Source: Chloroflexota bacterium (GTDB lineage: Bacteria > Chloroflexota > Anaerolineae > J102). From it: a stretch of 6,825 bases of DNA. Position 1 is the stretch's first letter; each line of letters starts with the position of its first letter. Shown in pieces: positions 5,137-6,825 of this stretch. The notes beneath the pieces were generated by a model that made no database searches, was not told the DNA's origin, and worked only from the letters and a program-made list of their open reading frames with translations. The DNA lies in assembly GCA_003353825.1 (NCBI GenBank), contig PIVW01000316.1, positions 1 through 6,825 on the forward strand. Reading direction: 5' to 3'. Both the position numbers and the translations under genes were made by a program.

Positions 5137-6825
5137 TCACCTCGAGTCAGTTGCGTCAACCGAGATCGGCGTCAACAACAGGGAATCGCCACTCTGCTGG
5201 AGTTGTAAACGTTCAAGCGAAGGCCACTGATAAAATCCTATGTGGAGATCATAAGAACCCGGCGGTGTTTCAGGGGGGATCGTGAGGGCAATGTGCTCCC
5301 GGAGGATATCATCCTCGATCCAAGCGGAGGTGGGATAATATCGCTGGCAAGGCTCGCCATCAAATTGCGCCCACAAAGGACCGTTGCTGGTCGGATTGTG
5401 CTCTCCCAGGAGTTGTACCGACAGGGTATAATCTGACGCCATCTCAGATAGGGCCTGGAAATAGGTCGTTAGGTGGATGGTGTCACCGGGGCTGTAAGTC
5501 TGCGATTCTAGATCGTAGCCGTTCAGTTCAATGGCATTGTCCCAATTGGCCGATACCATGTGCTGCGGCGCCATGCCTGACTCGCTGCCCGCCGGCACAC
5601 GATAGGCTAGGAAATAAGATTCTCCATAATGTAACGGACCTTGTTCCACAATTCCGCCTTGCGGGAAGTAAGAGGCCAGATGTTCGAGACTGTTCGGGGC
5701 ACCACCATCGCCCGGAATAATAATGTATGTGGTGTTCCCACCTATTTCGGCCGGGGTCACCATACAGGCCGCACCATTGTAACGACGCATTCCCGGCCGG
5801 CCCTGGGCGCCAAAGATGACGCTGGGGTGATCCACCGGTACCGGAGAAACATAAACGATCTCATCATCAGGCAATGTGTGCGCGTACTGCCCGATCTGAG
5901 ATAGACCGGTTTCGAAATGTGTGAACAGATCAGGACCCTGACCCCAGTCGACGAAGTATGTACGATAGGTGGCAAAACCACTGGAGACGAAGAGGAGAAC
6001 GAGCAATGCCAGATAGCCGTATTTGATGATATTAGATATCGTGTTCTGCTGTTCTTTCGCCCACCCACTGATCCTATCCCAAGGTACGAGCGCGCCAATG
6101 ACGGTAAAGAGGATGACCACAGGAAGGATGCCAATCGCACGCTTCGTCGCCCGCCCTTCGGCCAATATCGCCGGCGTGCTCATGAATATCAGCCAGGCAA
6201 ACATGAATTGGTAATTGGGTTTTTTAAGACGCCACATCCCCAGCACCAAACCTAACCCGAACAGAATGGCGATGCCCACGTCCAGTATCGGCCGCCCGAC
6301 CAGATAGTAGAGAGCTTTGTCTTCGCCACTGCTCACAAGGATCATGGCCAGTCCTTTCATCCGTTCCCACATCACAGCAAAAACAGCCTCCGACCCTTGC
6401 CCTGCATCCACCGCCCAGGTCTGGTTGATGCGCTCCCCAAAGCTGCCAGGATGGGTCACAAAATAAGCGCCTAGGGGTAGGAAGATCAGAAAGGCCGCTC
6501 CCCCGACGATGAACAAGTTGACCACATCTGTACGTGTGGGGCGATGGCGGGGTCGTGAAATCGCCAGAAAAATGAATCCCAGCACCACGATCACAGGCAT
6601 GATACGCGCTGCCTGATAGGTATAAGCACTGAGCCCGAGCAAGATCCCGGCGAGCACATAATCCAGCCGCTTACCTGCGCGAAAACCCCGCCACAAGAAG
6701 TAGAAGGTGAGGGAGGTAAACAATGGGATAAGGATTGCCCGCACCCCAAAACGACTCCAACTGAGATGCCAATAAGAGATGGCCAGGGTAAAGGCAGCCA
6801 ACAACCCCCCATATTTCTCAAGAGC
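5137..6825 (-). CDS. GT39/PMT-like membrane glycosyltransferase with C-terminal beta-sandwich domain (5' end outside window)
   Basis: Likely a GT-C fold glycosyltransferase that uses a lipid-linked sugar at the cytoplasmic membrane; donor and acceptor cannot be told from the sequence. The frame is open to the right edge (first visible residues ALEKYGGLLAAF), so the start and the N-terminal part, where this family keeps its catalytic Asp, lie outside; 562 residues are visible. Residues about 8-285 hold repeated hydrophobic segments, with the motif SWSRFGVRAI near residue 23 after one of them, as in Chloroflexota GT39 proteins. Residues about 290-415 form a soluble part. From about 420 (WDNAIELNGYDL, then SPGDTIHLTTYFQAL, WAQFDGEP, PPGSYDLHIGFY) comes a beta-sandwich tail often seen fused to these enzymes. 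It ends in TGA. No lesion is visible. It is on the same strand as the transporter operon but separated by 193 bp containing a promoter, so probably a separate unit. Family assignment is fairly firm; the exact reaction is unknown. Confidence 0.8.
   Translation of the reverse strand, partial: ALEKYGGLLAAFTLAISYWHLSWSRFGVRAILIPLFTSLTFYFLWRGFRAGKRLDYVLAGILLGLSAYTYQAARIMPVIVVLGFIFLAISRPRHRPTRTDVVNLFIVGGAAFLIFLPLGAYFVTHPGSFGERINQTWAVDAGQGSEAVFAVMWERMKGLAMILVSSGEDKALYYLVGRPILDVGIAILFGLGLVLGMWRLKKPNYQFMFAWLIFMSTPAILAEGRATKRAIGILPVVILFTVIGALVPWDRISGWAKEQQNTISNIIKYGYLALLVLLFVSSGFATYRTYFVDWGQGPDLFTHFETGLSQIGQYAHTLPDDEIVYVSPVPVDHPSVIFGAQGRPGMRRYNGAACMVTPAEIGGNTTYIIIPGDGGAPNSLEHLASYFPQGGIVEQGPLHYGESYFLAYRVPAGSESGMAPQHMVSANWDNAIELNGYDLESQTYSPGDTIHLTTYFQALSEMASDYTLSVQLLGEHNPTSNGPLWAQFDGEPCQRYYPTSAWIEDDILREHIALTIPPETPPGSYDLHIGFYQWPSLERLQLQQSGDSLLLTPISVDATDSR

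Overview
The window carries a leftward (minus-strand) block of genes typical of an environmental, probably Chloroflexota-type bacterium. That placement is inference: it rests on the style of the membrane glycosyltransferase with its C-terminal beta-sandwich tail, the lipoprotein with an acidic Pro/Glu/Ala linker, and the peptide-ABC-plus-amidohydrolase pairing. No rRNA, tRNA or marker gene is present to confirm it. Base composition is moderately GC-rich by eye.

Reading in the direction of transcription (right to left): (1) 6825-5137, a GT39/PMT-like integral membrane glycosyltransferase, open at the right edge and otherwise intact. (2) 5136-4944, an intergenic region with a near-consensus sigma-70/sigma-A promoter (TTGACC-N18-TATGAT), several short palindromes and a strong Shine-Dalgarno. 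(3) 4943-3287, a family-5 (DppA/OppA-like) solute-binding lipoprotein whose signal peptide and mature part are in different frames. (4) 3286-3209, a spacer with a perfect 13-bp stem-loop. (5) 3208-2282, a DppB-like permease cut by an in-frame amber codon. (6) 2277 to about 1849, the first half of a DppC-like permease. (7) About 1838-332, a YtcJ-like amidohydrolase (Amidohydro_3 type) that has lost its start and carries two frameshifts. (8) 331-1, no gene that I can support.

Genes 3 to 7 were once one operon: the lipoprotein captures a peptide-like or amide-containing solute, DppB/DppC form the membrane channel, and the cytoplasmic amidohydrolase processes the imported compound. No ATPase (DppD/DppF) lies in the window. 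Every member of this operon now carries at least one lesion: a +1 frameshift in the lipoprotein, a CAG-to-TAG type nonsense codon in dppB, a deletion fusing dppC to the amidohydrolase out of frame, and two single-base losses in short G/C runs of the amidohydrolase. The neighbouring glycosyltransferase has none in the visible part.

The main result is therefore a decaying, or badly sequenced, peptide-uptake operon and not a new system. The mix of lesion types (substitution, deletion, frameshift inside a palindrome) argues for real decay, while the two homopolymer frameshifts could be sequencing errors. Raw reads would decide. The regulatory DNA (promoter, leader palindromes, inter-cistron hairpin) still looks intact.
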